Made by a program: the position numbers and the translations under genes. This document shows, one piece after another, positions 23,488 through 34,180 of a stretch of DNA of 64,000 nucleotides. Position 1 is the stretch's first letter; each line of letters begins with the position of its first letter. The notes beneath the pieces are model-generated. The model was not told where the DNA came from. It saw nothing but the letters and a program-made list of their open reading frames with translations, and ran no database searches. The DNA is from Gallionella sp. (lineage in GTDB: Bacteria > Pseudomonadota > Gammaproteobacteria > Burkholderiales > Gallionellaceae), in assembly GCA_028707275.1 (NCBI GenBank), contig JAQTUP010000003.1, positions 216,533 to 280,532 of the forward strand. Direction: 5' to 3'.

Positions 23488-24999
23488 TTACCCCGCCAGT
23501 TTTTTGAGCAGCACTTCGTTCAGTTGCGCGGGATTAGCCTTACCACGGCTGGCCTTCATCGCAAGCCCCACGAAGAAGCCGAACAGTTTGTCTTTCCCGC
23601 TGCGGTATTCTGCAACCTTGTCGGCCTGGGCTGCGATGATTTCATCCACCAGCGCTTCGATGGCGCCGGAGTCGGATACTTGCTTGAGGCCTTTGGCTTC
23701 GATGATCGCATCGGCCTCACCGCCTTCCGCCCACAACGTGCGGAACACTTCCTTACCACCTGAATTGGAGAGGGTGTTATCCGCGATGCGGGAGAGCATG
23801 CCGCTCATCTGTTGATGGGAAACAGGGCACTTTGCCATCTCCAGTCCGTCGCGGTTGAGCTGAGCGGACAATTCGCCGATCAGCCAGTTGGCGCACAGCT
23901 TGGCAGAGATAGAAGACTTATTTTCACGTTCGCCTCCTCGCTCGCTTGCGGGAGAGGATTGAGGAGAGGGGGAGAGCGATGCAACACAGGCATCGAAGAA
24001 ATCCGCCATTTCGCGCGATGAGGTCAGGCTGTTTGCGTCATAGGCGGACAAGCCGAGTTCGTTCACGTAGCGAGTCCGGCGCGCCTCGGGCAATTCGGGT
24101 AATTCGGCGCGCGCAGCGTCCAGCATTGCGGGCGTGATGTCCAGCGGCAACAAGTCGGGATCGGGGAAGTAACGGTAGTCGTGAGCGTCTTCCTTGCTGC
24201 GCATCGCGCGCGTCTCGCCCGTGTCCGGGTTGAACAGGATGGTGGCCTGATGAATTTTCCTGCCGCTCTCAAGCTGGTCGATCTGCCACTGCACCTCGTA
24301 GTCGATCGCCTGTTGCATGAAACGGAACGAGTTCAGGTTCTTGATCTCGCGGCGTGTGCCGAGCGGCTCGCCCGCGCGTCTTACCGAGACGTTCACGTCG
24401 CAACGGAACGAGCCTTCTTGCATGTTGCCGTCAGAAATACCGATCCAGCGCACCAGCGTGTGCAGGGCTTTTGCATAAGCCACTGCCTCGGCGGCGGAGC
24501 ACATGTCGGGTTCTGAGACGATTTCCAAAAGCGGCGTGCCTGCGCGATTCAGGTCGACGCCTGTCATGCCCTGGGACGCGCCATGTACCGATTTTCCGGC
24601 ATCTTCTTCCAGATGGGCGCGGGTGATGCGCACCACTTTTTCGTAAGGTTTTGCGTTGCCCGACAAGGGCTCTACCTGTATGGTCAGCGCGCCCATGCCC
24701 ACGACCGGCAGGTCGAACTGGCTGATCTGGTAGCCCTTGGGCAAATCAGGATAGAAATAATTCTTGCGCGCGAATACCGAACGCGGCGCGATGTGCGCGC
24801 CGACCGCCAGGCCGAACTTGACCGCGCGTTCGACAGCCCCCTTGTTCAGCACCGGCAGCACGCCGGGCAGCGCGATGCTCACCGCGTCCGCCTGGGTGTT
24901 GGGCTCCGCACCATAGGTGGTGGAGGCGCCCGAAAAGATTTTGGTGTGGGTGGAGAGTTGCGTATGCACTTCCAACCCGATGACGATTTCCCAGGACAT
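23488..24999 (-). CDS. gatB: aspartyl/glutamyl-tRNA(Asn/Gln) amidotransferase subunit B
   Basis: A 503-residue GatB. It binds misacylated Glu-tRNA(Gln) or Asp-tRNA(Asn) and activates the side-chain carboxylate for amidation by ammonia from GatA. Typical blocks are [13 protein letters not shown] at the start, [14 protein letters not shown] (81-94), EEDAGKS and [14 protein letters not shown]. The C-terminal helical domain and tail (YqeY-like) follow residue 300. Residues about 341-365 ([20 protein letters not shown] and a few more) have no counterpart in the usual alignment and come from a palindromic repeat; without them the length would be normal. It follows gatA by nine bases in the order gatC-gatA-gatB. 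Confidence 0.95.
   Translation of the reverse strand: MSWEIVIGLEVHTQLSTHTKIFSGASTTYGAEPNTQADAVSIALPGVLPVLNKGAVERAVKFGLAVGAHIAPRSVFARKNYFYPDLPKGYQISQFDLPVVGMGALTIQVEPLSGNAKPYEKVVRITRAHLEEDAGKSVHGASQGMTGVDLNRAGTPLLEIVSEPDMCSAAEAVAYAKALHTLVRWIGISDGNMQEGSFRCDVNVSVRRAGEPLGTRREIKNLNSFRFMQQAIDYEVQWQIDQLESGRKIHQATILFNPDTGETRAMRSKEDAHDYRYFPDPDLLPLDITPAMLDAARAELPELPEARRTRYVNELGLSAYDANSLTSSREMADFFDACVASLSPSPQSSPASERGGERENKSSISAKLCANWLIGELSAQLNRDGLEMAKCPVSHQQMSGMLSRIADNTLSNSGGKEVFRTLWAEGGEADAIIEAKGLKQVSDSGAIEALVDEIIAAQADKVAEYRSGKDKLFGFFVGLAMKASRGKANPAQLNEVLLKKLAG
23905..23979 (-). repeat. in-frame palindromic repeat inserted in gatB
   Basis: This 75-base stretch encodes a serine/proline/arginine-rich insert in GatB. 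Its DNA resembles dispersed CTCTCCCGCAAGCGGGAG-type repeats. It shares CGCTTGCGGG (23943-23952) and the following GA-rich run with the intergenic hairpin at 63661-63684. It keeps the reading frame open and contains no stop. Confidence 0.6.
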
Positions 25000-25008
25000 A
25001 GTGTTTCC

Positions 25009-26457
25009 TTACAGCGGCGCGCGACTGTGCCAGTCGGTTGCCAGTTGATATTGGTGTGCGACATTCAACATGCGAGCCTCGTCGAAATAGTTGCCGATGA
25101 TCTGCAAGCCTGTCGGCATATTGTTGTGGCCAAACCCGCACGGGATGGACATGCCGGGTAATCCTGCCAGATTGACCGCGATGGTGTAGATGTCAGACAG
25201 ATACATCTGTACCGGATCGTCGCCCTTCTCCCCTAGATTGAAGGCGGTGGAAGGGGAGGTCGGCCCCATGATGACGTCGCACAGTTTGAACGCATCGGCA
25301 AAATCCTGCGCGATCAGGCGGCGGATTTTTTGCGCTTGCAGATAGTAGGCGTCGTAGTAGCCGTGGGAGAGCACATAAGTGCCCATCATGATGCGGCGTT
25401 TTACTTCTGCGCCGAAACCCTCTGCGCGGCTCTTTTCGTACATGTCCGCCAGATCGGTGTATTCCGCTGCGCGGTGTCCGTAGCGCACGCCGTCGAAGCG
25501 GGAGAGGTTGCTGGAGGCTTCGGCCGGTGCCAGCACGTAATAGACCGGCACGGCCAGTTTCGAGTTCGGCAGGCTGATGTCAACGACGGTTGCGCCCAGT
25601 TTCTGGTACTGGGCAATCGCCTCCTGAACGCGGGCGGCGACGTCGTCTGACAAACCTTCGGCAAAGAATTCCACGGGCAGTCCGATGCGCAGTCCTGACA
25701 GCGGTTGGTTCAGGTGGCGTGTGTAGTCTTCCACCTCGCGCTGCAAAGAAGTCGAATCGCGGCAGTCAAAGCCTGTCATCACGTTGAGCATCAGCGCGCA
25801 ATCTTCCGCGCTCTTCGCCATGGGGCCAGCCTGATCAAGGCTGGAGGCGAAGGCGATCATGCCGTAGCGCGACACCGTGCCATAGGTAGGCTTGATGCCG
25901 GTGATGCCACACAGTGCTGCCGGCTGGCGGATCGAGCCTCCCGTGTCAGTGCCGGTCGCCGCAGCGCACAGGCGTGCGGCCACCGCCGAGGCGGCGCCGC
26001 CCGAACTTCCTCCCGGTACGGCATTTTGGTTCCACGGGTTGCGCACCGGGCCAAAATAGGACGTTTCGTTGGAAGAGCCCATGGCGAATTCGTCCATGTT
26101 GGTCTTGCCCAGATTCACGGCGCCGGCCTTGTTGAATTGTTCGATGACATGCGCGTCATAGGGCGCGATGAAGTCGCCCAGCATCTTCGAGCCGCAGGTG
26201 GTGCGCCAGCCTTTGGCGCAGAAAATGTCTTTTTGGGCAATCGGGATGCCGGTCAGTGCCTGTGCGCCACCTGAGGCGATCAGCGCATCGGCCGCCACCG
26301 CCTGAGCCAGGCTGGTTTTGGCATCCACAGTGATGTAGGCGTTGTAGACCGGGTTGTGGGCTGCGATCCGGTCAAGATAGAGCTGCGTAAGTTCGACGCT
26401 GGAAATCTTTTTTGCAGCCAGCTGTTTGGATAGTTGTTTGAGTGAGAAGTTAATCAT
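25009..26457 (-). CDS. gatA: aspartyl/glutamyl-tRNA(Asn/Gln) amidotransferase subunit A
   Basis: A 482-residue amidase-signature enzyme that releases ammonia from glutamine for GatB. The Ser-cisSer-Lys triad is visible: K76 in [10 protein letters not shown]151 in GGSSGGAA and S175 in [11 protein letters not shown]. The length is normal for the family. It starts at an ATG at 26457 and is separated from gatC by a purine/pyrimidine-rich fold-back spacer (26458-26603). Forms the GatCAB complex in the cytoplasm with its neighbours. Confidence 0.96.
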   Translation of the reverse strand: MINFSLKQLSKQLAAKKISSVELTQLYLDRIAAHNPVYNAYITVDAKTSLAQAVAADALIASGGAQALTGIPIAQKDIFCAKGWRTTCGSKMLGDFIAPYDAHVIEQFNKAGAVNLGKTNMDEFAMGSSNETSYFGPVRNPWNQNAVPGGSSGGAASAVAARLCAAATGTDTGGSIRQPAALCGITGIKPTYGTVSRYGMIAFASSLDQAGPMAKSAEDCALMLNVMTGFDCRDSTSLQREVEDYTRHLNQPLSGLRIGLPVEFFAEGLSDDVAARVQEAIAQYQKLGATVVDISLPNSKLAVPVYYVLAPAEASSNLSRFDGVRYGHRAAEYTDLADMYEKSRAEGFGAEVKRRIMMGTYVLSHGYYDAYYLQAQKIRRLIAQDFADAFKLCDVIMGPTSPSTAFNLGEKGDDPVQMYLSDIYTIAVNLAGLPGMSIPCGFGHNNMPTGLQIIGNYFDEARMLNVAHQYQLATDWHSRAPL

Positions 26458-26603
26458 TTTTTCAGGGAGAGGTGTGAAGAGGGCAATCGGGGAAGAGGGA
26501 AGAGTGGGGAGGGAAGAGAAGAACCGCTGAGCCGCAGTTACCCTTCACCCTTATCTCTTTACCCTTCTCCTTGCACTTTTCTCCCTTCTCCCTTCTCCTT
26601 TTT
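26458..26603. repeat. purine-arm/pyrimidine-arm fold-back spacer between gatC and gatA
   Basis: Bases 26462-26523 are almost purely G and A on the plus strand (GGGAAGAGTGGGGAGGGAAG). Bases 26539-26605 are C/T-rich repeats of CCCTTCTC. The arms are imperfectly complementary and would fold back on each other. No gene is present. Confidence 0.5.
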
Positions 26604-26891
26604 CTATTCGATTACTTGCGGGACGAGGTACAGGCCGGACTCGACCTGCGGGGCGATGGACTGGAACAGCTCGCGTTGATTGGTCTCGGTGACATTATCT
26701 TCACGCAGGCGTTGCGACAAATCCTGGGCATGAGACATAGGCTCGATACCTGCTGTGTCCACGGCCTGCATCTGGGCGATCAGTTCAAAAATGCCGGACA
26801 GCTGGGCTCTCGCGGCTTCGATTTCGGTGTCGTTCATGGCCAGTCGCGCTAAGCGCGCTACTTTCTGAACGTCGGCTGTGCTTAATGACAT
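26604..26891 (-). CDS. gatC: aspartyl/glutamyl-tRNA(Asn/Gln) amidotransferase subunit C
   Basis: A 95-residue GatC, the small belt-like subunit that stabilises GatA and links it to GatB. The N-terminal VQKVARLARLAMNDTEIE and the central LSGIFELIAQMQAVDTAGIEPM are diagnostic. The C-terminus (residues 70-95) is the usual extended tail. It is the first gene of gatCAB and lies only about 83 bases from the divergent mreB, so the two operons share a compact promoter region. Confidence 0.95.
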   Translation of the reverse strand: MSLSTADVQKVARLARLAMNDTEIEAARAQLSGIFELIAQMQAVDTAGIEPMSHAQDLSQRLREDNVTETNQRELFQSIAPQVESGLYLVPQVIE

Positions 26892-26932
26892 AGTAAAAGC
26901 TTTATATTAATGAGACTGATAGAGTATCATAA

Positions 26933-28018
<1,086 letters not shown>

Positions 28019-28154
28019 GCTTGATGGTAAGTAGTGAGTGGAGCGGCACTGCGTGCCTCAGTGGGGAGTGGGAATAAGCAGTTGTCCACACTTACCACTT
28101 ACTACTCCGCACGCCCCCCACTCTCCATTTTCCACTTCCCACTTACTAGCCAAG
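28019..28154. repeat. fold-back repeat between mreB and mreC
   Basis: GGTAAGTAGTGAGTGGAG near 28026-28043 is imperfectly mirrored by CTTACCACTTACTACTCC near 28100-28117, and the right half continues as C/T-rich CACTCTCCATTTTCCACTTC. The layout (G/A-rich arm then C/T-rich arm, no gene) resembles the gatC-gatA spacer. Confidence 0.5.
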
Positions 28155-29060
28155 ATGGACAGCACGCAAACTTTTCACGTTTTCAACCGTGGCCCCAGTC
28201 CGGCAGCGCGGCTGGTATTTTTCTCGGTGCTCTCGTTGTTGCTGATGTTTGTCGACGCGCGTTTTCGCTATCTTGAATCGACCCGCAGCGCGTTGTCGGT
28301 GCTGGTCTCCCCCGTACAGCGTCTGGCGACGATGCCGAACGTCCTGTGGTTACAGGGCAAAGAATTTCTGGTCAAACAGAACAGCTTGCTCGAAGACAAC
28401 AAGGCGTTGCAACATCAGCATGGACTGGATGCCGTGCAACTCGTGCAACAGCAATCCTTGCTGCTGGAAAATCAGCAATTACGCAACTTGCTGGGGTTGC
28501 AGCAGCGCAGCCGGGTTACCGGGCAGTTTGCTGAAATTGTCTATGCAGAACGGGATATTTTCAGGCGCAAAGTGCTCATCAACAAGGGCAGTTCCGCCCA
28601 TATTCAGGCAGGGCAGGTGGTGATGGATGAAAGGGGTATCGTCGGGCAAATCACCCGCGTCTATCCGTGGCTGTCCGAAGTTACCCTGATCACCGAAAAA
28701 GACCATGCGGTGCCGGTGCAGGTCCAGCGCAGCGGACTGCGCAGCATCGCTTTCGGCGCGGGGGATACCAGCCGGTTGTCCTTGCGCTACATGCCTGTCA
28801 GTACCGATATTCAGAAGGGCGATTTGCTGGTGACATCGGGTATCGACGGCATATATCCGCCGGGCATTCCGGTAGCGACCGTCGAGAAAATAGAGCGCGA
28901 TGCGGCTTATCCTTTTGCCCAGATTGTGTGTCTGCCTGTGGGGGGCGTGGACAAGCACCGGCATTTGCTGGTGTTATCCGACATGCCAGCCTTGCCGGAA
29001 CGCCCGGAAGCCGAGCCTGTGGTCAAAAAATTAAAAAAGAATAAGGCAGGGGTTCATTGA
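28155..29060 (+). CDS. mreC: rod-shape-determining protein MreC
   Basis: A 301-residue periplasmic scaffold of the elongasome. A short cytoplasmic N-terminus is followed by one membrane anchor (residues about 18-36, RLVFFSVLSLLLMFVDARF), a coiled coil (about 65-105) rich in Q, L and E, and the two beta domains, including INKGSSAHIQAGQVVMDERGIVGQI. ATG 28155 is chosen because the in-frame upstream region is the repeat spacer. The lysine-rich C-terminus VVKKLKKNKAG is mildly unusual. It overlaps mreD by one base (TGATG). Confidence 0.95.
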   Translation: MDSTQTFHVFNRGPSPAARLVFFSVLSLLLMFVDARFRYLESTRSALSVLVSPVQRLATMPNVLWLQGKEFLVKQNSLLEDNKALQHQHGLDAVQLVQQQSLLLENQQLRNLLGLQQRSRVTGQFAEIVYAERDIFRRKVLINKGSSAHIQAGQVVMDERGIVGQITRVYPWLSEVTLITEKDHAVPVQVQRSGLRSIAFGAGDTSRLSLRYMPVSTDIQKGDLLVTSGIDGIYPPGIPVATVEKIERDAAYPFAQIVCLPVGGVDKHRHLLVLSDMPALPERPEAEPVVKKLKKNKAGVH

Positions 29061-29572
29061 TGACCTACCGTGATCAGGCTAAACCGGAGATTCTGCGCCC
29101 CGTCAGCAATGCTTTCATCTTCGCGAGTGTGTTTGTTGCGCTGTTACTGAACAGTTTGCCGTGGAATGGTCTTTGGCTGATGTTGCACCCCGACTTCGTG
29201 GCTGTGGTCATGCTTTACTGGTGCACTCACAAGCCGCAGCGCTTCGGTGTCGGCCTGTCCTGGGTGGTAGGCATCTTGGCTGACGTGTCTGATGCCAGCC
29301 TGTTCGGGCAGCACGCGCTGTCCTATACCGTGCTGGCGTTTGGCGGAGTGGTGCTAAGTCGCCGGATACGGATGTTTGACCTGCGTGAGCAAACGACTCA
29401 GGTCTTCGTTATCCTGCTGCTGACTTATCTTGTGTATGCGCTGGTGCACTGGCAGGTGAACGGTCAGGTCGCGTGGACCTACCTGCTGGGCGCGCTGACT
29501 TCAACGCTGCTGTGGATTCCGACCAGCAGGCTGTTCCAGTCTGTGCGACAGACGTTCGTGGAACGTGAATGA
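29060..29572 (+). CDS. mreD: rod-shape-determining protein MreD
   Basis: A 170-residue membrane protein with five to six hydrophobic segments, of normal family length. It belongs to the elongasome with MreB and MreC. The ATG at 29060 overlaps the mreC stop. Characteristic features are the N-terminal KPEILRPVSNAFIFASVFVALLLNSLPW-type first helix (shown as a description) and GILADVSDASLFGQHAL in the middle. Coupled to mrdA by an ATGA overlap. Confidence 0.92.
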   Translation: MTYRDQAKPEILRPVSNAFIFASVFVALLLNSLPWNGLWLMLHPDFVAVVMLYWCTHKPQRFGVGLSWVVGILADVSDASLFGQHALSYTVLAFGGVVLSRRIRMFDLREQTTQVFVILLLTYLVYALVHWQVNGQVAWTYLLGALTSTLLWIPTSRLFQSVRQTFVERE

Positions 29573-31512
29573 ACAAACAAGTCGAGCTAAAGAATCATCA
29601 GCAGGAAATTTTCAATTTTCGCCTGCGTCTGTTTATCGGTATCGGTTTTGTCTCGCTGCTGCTGGGAACCTTGCTGGCCAGATTCGTCTATTTACAGGTG
29701 ATGCGCCACGATTATTATCACACGCTGGCAGAAAAAAACCGCATCTCCATCATGCCCATCGTTCCCAATCGCGGCCTGATTCTGGACAGAAACGGCGTGG
29801 TGCTGGCGCATAATTATTCGGGTTACACGCTGGAAATCACGCCCAGCAAGGTCGTCAATCTCCAGGCTACCATAGACGACCTGGCCAGGCTGGTCGATAT
29901 CGCTCCCAGAGATCGTAAGCGATTCAGGAAGCTTCAGGCTGAAAGTCACGATTTTGAGACCTTGATGATACGCAGCCGCCTGAGCGACGACGAGGTGGCT
30001 CGTTTTGCCGCTCAGCAATATCGCTTTCCGGGGGTCGAAATCAAGGCGCGCCTGTTTCGCGAATATCCTTATTCCGACAAAACATCGCATCTGTTAGGCT
30101 ACATCGGGCGGATCAACGAAGCCGATGTCGACAGGCTGGAGGAAAACGAATCGGCCGCCAATTACCGGGGAACCGATTACATCGGCAAGACCGGGCTGGA
30201 ACAATATTACGAACATGAATTGCACGGCACGACGGGTATCGAGCAGGTAGAGGTCGATTCTGCCGGGCGCGCCGTGCGAATTTTGTCGCGCACTCCCCCC
30301 GTGTCGGGCAATACGCTGGTGCTGAGCATCGATGCGAAGTTGCAGGAAATCGCCGAGCAGGCGTTTGGCGAATATCGAGGCGCATTGGTTGCGATTGATC
30401 CGGCTAACGGTGAGGTGCTGGCTTTTGTCAGCCGCCCGGGTTATGACCCCAGCTTGTTCGTCGACGGGATTGATGCGGACAGCTGGAAAACGCTGAACGA
30501 TTCTCCGGATCATCCGCTCAATAACCGTGTGTTGCGCGGACAATATCCATCGGGTTCGACGATCAAACCCTTTATGGCGCTGGCAGGGCTCTACTACAAT
30601 ATCCGCTCGCCCTCTCAAACGATCAGCGACCCGGGCTTTTATACCTTGTCGGGCAGCAGTCACCATTACCGCGACTGGAAAAAAGGCGGTCATGGCACGG
30701 TCGATCTGTTCAAATCCATCGTGATTTCGTGTGATACCTATTACTACGGTCTGGCGGTTGATCTGGGCATAGATAACATCTTCGATTTTTTGACCCGCTT
30801 TGGTTTCGGCAAAAAAACCGGTATAGACCTGGAGGGGGAGACATCGGGTTTGTTGCCCTCTCAGGAATGGAAGATGAAGCGTTTCAGGCAAAAATGGTAC
30901 ACGGGCGACACCGTGTCGGTGGGGATAGGTCAGGGTTACAGTCTGTTAACGCCGTTGCAACTGGCCGCAGCGACAGCGACCCTCGCCAACGATGGCGTAG
31001 GCTACCGGCCACATCTGGTCAGAGAGGTGAGAAACTCTGCTACCCTTGAGGCGAGACGACTGGAAAACAAACCCACGTCTGATTTAAAGCTTGATGCGGC
31101 GCATCTTGAACTGGTCAAGCGTGCGATGGTGGCTGTCACCCAGCCCGGCGGCACGGCCTCGCAAGCCTCTGCCGGTGCGCCCTATACCATCGCCGGCAAA
31201 ACCGGTACGGCGCAAGTCGTCGGCATCAAGCAGGGCGAAAAATATGATGCCAGCAAACTCGATGAGCGGCACCGGGATCATGCCTGGTTTATGGCCTTTG
31301 CTCCGGCCGAAAAGCCCAGGATAGCGGTGGTGGTGCTGGCTGAAAATGGCGGTCACGGCGGTGGCACGGCAGCCCCTATCGCGCGTAAAGTCATGGATTA
31401 TTACCTGCTGGGAAAAGTGCCGCCTGTGGAACCTAAAGATTTGCCGCAGGCCGTTCAGGCAGCGTCAGGGGTTTCGGCTGCATCAGGTGTTCCGGAAGTT
31501 GAGGCCGATTGA
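29569..31512 (+). CDS. mrdA: penicillin-binding protein 2 (elongation transpeptidase)
   Basis: A 647-residue class B PBP that crosslinks peptidoglycan during elongation. One transmembrane helix lies at residues 20-42, then the dimerisation/pedestal domain, then the transpeptidase domain. The active-site serine is S330 in STIK (K333), the second motif is SCD in the IVISCDTYYYG block, and KTG is at 544-546 in AGKTGTAQ. The C-terminal 25 residues are alanine- and serine-rich. It starts inside the mreD stop and ends one base before rodA, so the two partner enzymes are made together. Confidence 0.96.
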   Translation: MNKQVELKNHQQEIFNFRLRLFIGIGFVSLLLGTLLARFVYLQVMRHDYYHTLAEKNRISIMPIVPNRGLILDRNGVVLAHNYSGYTLEITPSKVVNLQATIDDLARLVDIAPRDRKRFRKLQAESHDFETLMIRSRLSDDEVARFAAQQYRFPGVEIKARLFREYPYSDKTSHLLGYIGRINEADVDRLEENESAANYRGTDYIGKTGLEQYYEHELHGTTGIEQVEVDSAGRAVRILSRTPPVSGNTLVLSIDAKLQEIAEQAFGEYRGALVAIDPANGEVLAFVSRPGYDPSLFVDGIDADSWKTLNDSPDHPLNNRVLRGQYPSGSTIKPFMALAGLYYNIRSPSQTISDPGFYTLSGSSHHYRDWKKGGHGTVDLFKSIVISCDTYYYGLAVDLGIDNIFDFLTRFGFGKKTGIDLEGETSGLLPSQEWKMKRFRQKWYTGDTVSVGIGQGYSLLTPLQLAAATATLANDGVGYRPHLVREVRNSATLEARRLENKPTSDLKLDAAHLELVKRAMVAVTQPGGTASQASAGAPYTIAGKTGTAQVVGIKQGEKYDASKLDERHRDHAWFMAFAPAEKPRIAVVVLAENGGHGGGTAAPIARKVMDYYLLGKVPPVEPKDLPQAVQAASGVSAASGVPEVEAD

Positions 31513-31513
31513 T

Positions 31514-32611
31514 ATGAACAGACGACAACTATGGCAACGTTTCATCGCCCATCTTGATTTTCCGCTGTTGGCCGGGATGTGTCTGCTGATGTTGGCCAGC
31601 CTGCTCACGCTCTACAGTGCGGGCGAACACAATTTCGACCGCGTGCTGGCTCAAGGAGGCAATATTCTGGTGGCATTTTGCTGTCTGTGGGTAGTGGCCA
31701 ATTTGCCGCTGCATTATTTGATGCGCACCGCAGTCCCGATTTACGTGCTTGGCATGCTGCTGCTCATCGGCGTGGCGTTGTTTGGTGAAATCAGCCATGG
31801 CGCGCGGCGCTGGCTGAATATTGGCGTTGCGACCATACAACCGTCCGAGCTGATGAAGATCGGTGTGCCGCTGATGATGGCCTGGTATTTCGAGAAGCAT
31901 GAAGCCAGCCTGACGATGAAGAACTACGTCGTGGCCGCATTGCTTTTATTGATGCCGGTAGGTCTGATCGCGCGCCAGCCCGATCTGGGCACAGCGCTGC
32001 TGATTTCGGCCAGTGGATTTTACGTGTTGTTCCTGGCAGGCTTGAGCTGGCGCGTGATGGGCGGATTGTTCGTGACGGCGGTGGCCAGTGCGCCGGTGAT
32101 GTGGAGCATGTTGCACGACTATCAGCGTCACCGTATCGAGATGTTGCTCGATCCGTCAAAGGACGCGCTGGGCAAGGGCTATCACACCATTCAGGGCATG
32201 ATAGCCGTGGGTTCCGGAGGTGTGTTTGGCAAGGGATATCTGAATGGTACGCAGACGCATCTGGACTTTCTGCCCGAACGCACCACGGATTTTATTTTCG
32301 CGGTTTATTCGGAAGAATTTGGTCTGATCGGGAATTTGATACTGTTGGCGATGTATTTTTTCGTGATCGCGCGCGGCTTCGTGATCACGGCGAATGCTTC
32401 GACCTACTTCACCCGGCTGATGGCAGGGTCGATCACGTTGACGTTTGCCACCTATGCGTTTGTCAACATGGGGATGGTTAGTGGTATTCTGCCCATAGTG
32501 GGGGTGCCGCTGCCGCTGGTCAGTTATGGTGGCACATCCATGCTGACGCTGCTGCTGGGGTTTGGTATGCTGATGAGTATTCAGACGCACATGAAACTGG
32601 TCAAGAGCTAA
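31514..32611 (+). CDS. rodA: rod-shape SEDS peptidoglycan glycosyltransferase RodA
   Basis: A 365-residue SEDS membrane protein with about ten hydrophobic segments. It polymerises lipid II into glycan strands together with PBP2 encoded next to it. Family signatures include ARRWLNIGVATIQPSELMK, RQPDLGTALLI, the KGYLNGTQTHLDFLPERTTDFIF-type loop and a C-terminal GVPLPLVSYGGTS. The ATG at 31514 is one base after the mrdA stop; longer in-frame starts would run through mrdA. Confidence 0.96.
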   Translation: MNRRQLWQRFIAHLDFPLLAGMCLLMLASLLTLYSAGEHNFDRVLAQGGNILVAFCCLWVVANLPLHYLMRTAVPIYVLGMLLLIGVALFGEISHGARRWLNIGVATIQPSELMKIGVPLMMAWYFEKHEASLTMKNYVVAALLLLMPVGLIARQPDLGTALLISASGFYVLFLAGLSWRVMGGLFVTAVASAPVMWSMLHDYQRHRIEMLLDPSKDALGKGYHTIQGMIAVGSGGVFGKGYLNGTQTHLDFLPERTTDFIFAVYSEEFGLIGNLILLAMYFFVIARGFVITANASTYFTRLMAGSITLTFATYAFVNMGMVSGILPIVGVPLPLVSYGGTSMLTLLLGFGMLMSIQTHMKLVKS

Positions 32612-32681
32612 GTTCCTCACGCGGAGGCGCGCGAGGGATTCTTCTGACACAGAAGAGTTAACCGAAAAAAGAGGAGCAAAC

Positions 32682-33620
32682 ATGAGTAAAAAGATGATCG
32701 TCCTGGCATGGGCAGCACTGGTGCTCAGCGCCTGCGCCAGCGCACCGCAGCCCCAGGATCAACGCCCTATTATTCTCGCGCCGAACGAGGCGAGTGGTGC
32801 AGGACATGCGGTTCTGCCAGTCCGCAACCCTGTCCCCGGCAGTGGCGGTTACCTCGCAGGTGACGGCCCCGGCGAGCATCCTCCTGCCGATATTGACGCG
32901 ACTCCCGATGCCGTGCCTGTGTCTGAGCCGCTGCATCGCTACGCGAATCGCCCCTATGCCGCGCTGGACAGAACCTATACACCGCTGACATCGGCGGGCA
33001 ACTTCAGGCAGCGCGGAATCGCTTCGTGGTATGGCAAAAAATTTCATGGTCAGCGCACCTCCAGCGGCGAGAAATACGACATGTATCTGATGACCGCCGC
33101 GCACCCGACCCTGCCCATTCCAAGTTATGCCCGCGTGACTCATGTCGGCTCGAAGAAATCGGTGATCGTACGCATCAATGATCGCGGCCCCTTTTTGCAT
33201 GATCGCGTCATCGACCTTTCCTACACTGCCGCGCACAAACTGGGCATCACGGGCCGCGGCAGCTCAGAGGTGGAGGTGGAAAGCGTCACCGCAAACAGCT
33301 ACGCACGAACACTTGCCAGAGCGGAAGTGGTGCAAAGTGCGCCGCTTGAGCCCGCGCCCGTCAGCAGTGAGCAGGTTGCGCCGACAGGCGGCAATGTCTT
33401 TTTGCAGCTGGGGGCTTTTAACTCGACTGACGCCGCAGAAAAGTTTTTGAGCGAGATGCGCGAAAAGCTGGGCGACGCAAGCAAACAATTGGTGCTGTTC
33501 AGCCAGAACCGCAAGACTCGCGTGCATATCGGCCCCTATGCCAGCCTGACAGAGGCGCGAAACAACCGGGCGGGGCTGCGGGATAAGCTGGGTTTCATGC
33601 CGATGGTGAGTCTTCATTAG
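32682..33620 (+). CDS. rlpA: septal-ring lytic transglycosylase RlpA, lipoprotein with SPOR domain
   Basis: A 312-residue outer-membrane lipoprotein. The lipobox LVLSAC places the lipidated cysteine at C18. A disordered proline-rich stretch follows to about residue 100. The double-psi beta-barrel starts at RQRGIASWYGKKFHGQ and includes INDRGPF, whose aspartate is the presumed catalytic residue. The C-terminal 75 residues form a SPOR domain (VFLQLGAFNSTDAAEKFL) that binds denuded glycan at the septum. A GAGGAG ribosome-binding site at 32670-32676 precedes the ATG. The position after rodA is standard. Confidence 0.93.
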   Translation: MSKKMIVLAWAALVLSACASAPQPQDQRPIILAPNEASGAGHAVLPVRNPVPGSGGYLAGDGPGEHPPADIDATPDAVPVSEPLHRYANRPYAALDRTYTPLTSAGNFRQRGIASWYGKKFHGQRTSSGEKYDMYLMTAAHPTLPIPSYARVTHVGSKKSVIVRINDRGPFLHDRVIDLSYTAAHKLGITGRGSSEVEVESVTANSYARTLARAEVVQSAPLEPAPVSSEQVAPTGGNVFLQLGAFNSTDAAEKFLSEMREKLGDASKQLVLFSQNRKTRVHIGPYASLTEARNNRAGLRDKLGFMPMVSLH

Positions 33621-33714
33621 CCTTGATTTGGATCAGCCTGTTCGGTGTGTTGTTAAAATAAGCAAGCCGATGTGGCAAGTGCCATACCGGAATTATTAAA
33701 GGAGGATTTATACA

Positions 33715-34167
33715 ATGGGTGTTTTGTCATGGTTAAAGCGCATTACGGCAGGCGAAGAAAATGCAGGTAATGCAACGTTTGCACCGGGTGAGGAAGATTT
33801 TCATGGCTTGAACATGAAGGATGCGATTGATGCGCACGTTGCATGGAAAACCCGACTGGAGGCAGAGTTTGCCGGTACGGGTAGTGAAACACTGGAAATC
33901 GGCTATGTGGCCAGCGATGAGCGCTGCAAGTTAGGGCAGTGGATACACAAGGAAGGTAAAAACAGGTTTGCGCAACTACCCGAATATAAAGAGTTGGTTG
34001 ATTTGCATGCGCAGTTTCATCTCAATGCGGGCAATATTTTGCTCGAAGCACACCGCAACGGCAGTGAGTCGGCCGAAAAAATGCTGCACGGCTCCGAGTT
34101 TCGCAATGCGTCCGATATGGTACAGATCGGGCTGGTAAGGCTTTACGCTCGCTCGCGCAGCATCTGA
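33715..34167 (+). CDS. stand-alone CZB (chemoreceptor zinc-binding) domain protein
   Basis: A 150-residue soluble protein consisting mainly of a CZB domain. The expected 3-His/1-Cys zinc site is visible: H41 in DAHVAWK, C71 in DERCKLGQW, H98 and H102 in DLHAQFH. CZB domains usually sit at the end of chemoreceptors or diguanylate cyclases and sense zinc or hypochlorous acid. Here no signalling output domain is attached and no chemotaxis gene is nearby, so it may act as a free partner. AAAGGAGG at 33699-33706 is a very strong ribosome-binding site. Confidence 0.8.
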   Translation: MGVLSWLKRITAGEENAGNATFAPGEEDFHGLNMKDAIDAHVAWKTRLEAEFAGTGSETLEIGYVASDERCKLGQWIHKEGKNRFAQLPEYKELVDLHAQFHLNAGNILLEAHRNGSESAEKMLHGSEFRNASDMVQIGLVRLYARSRSI

Positions 34168-34180
34168 TTGCCGATCACAG

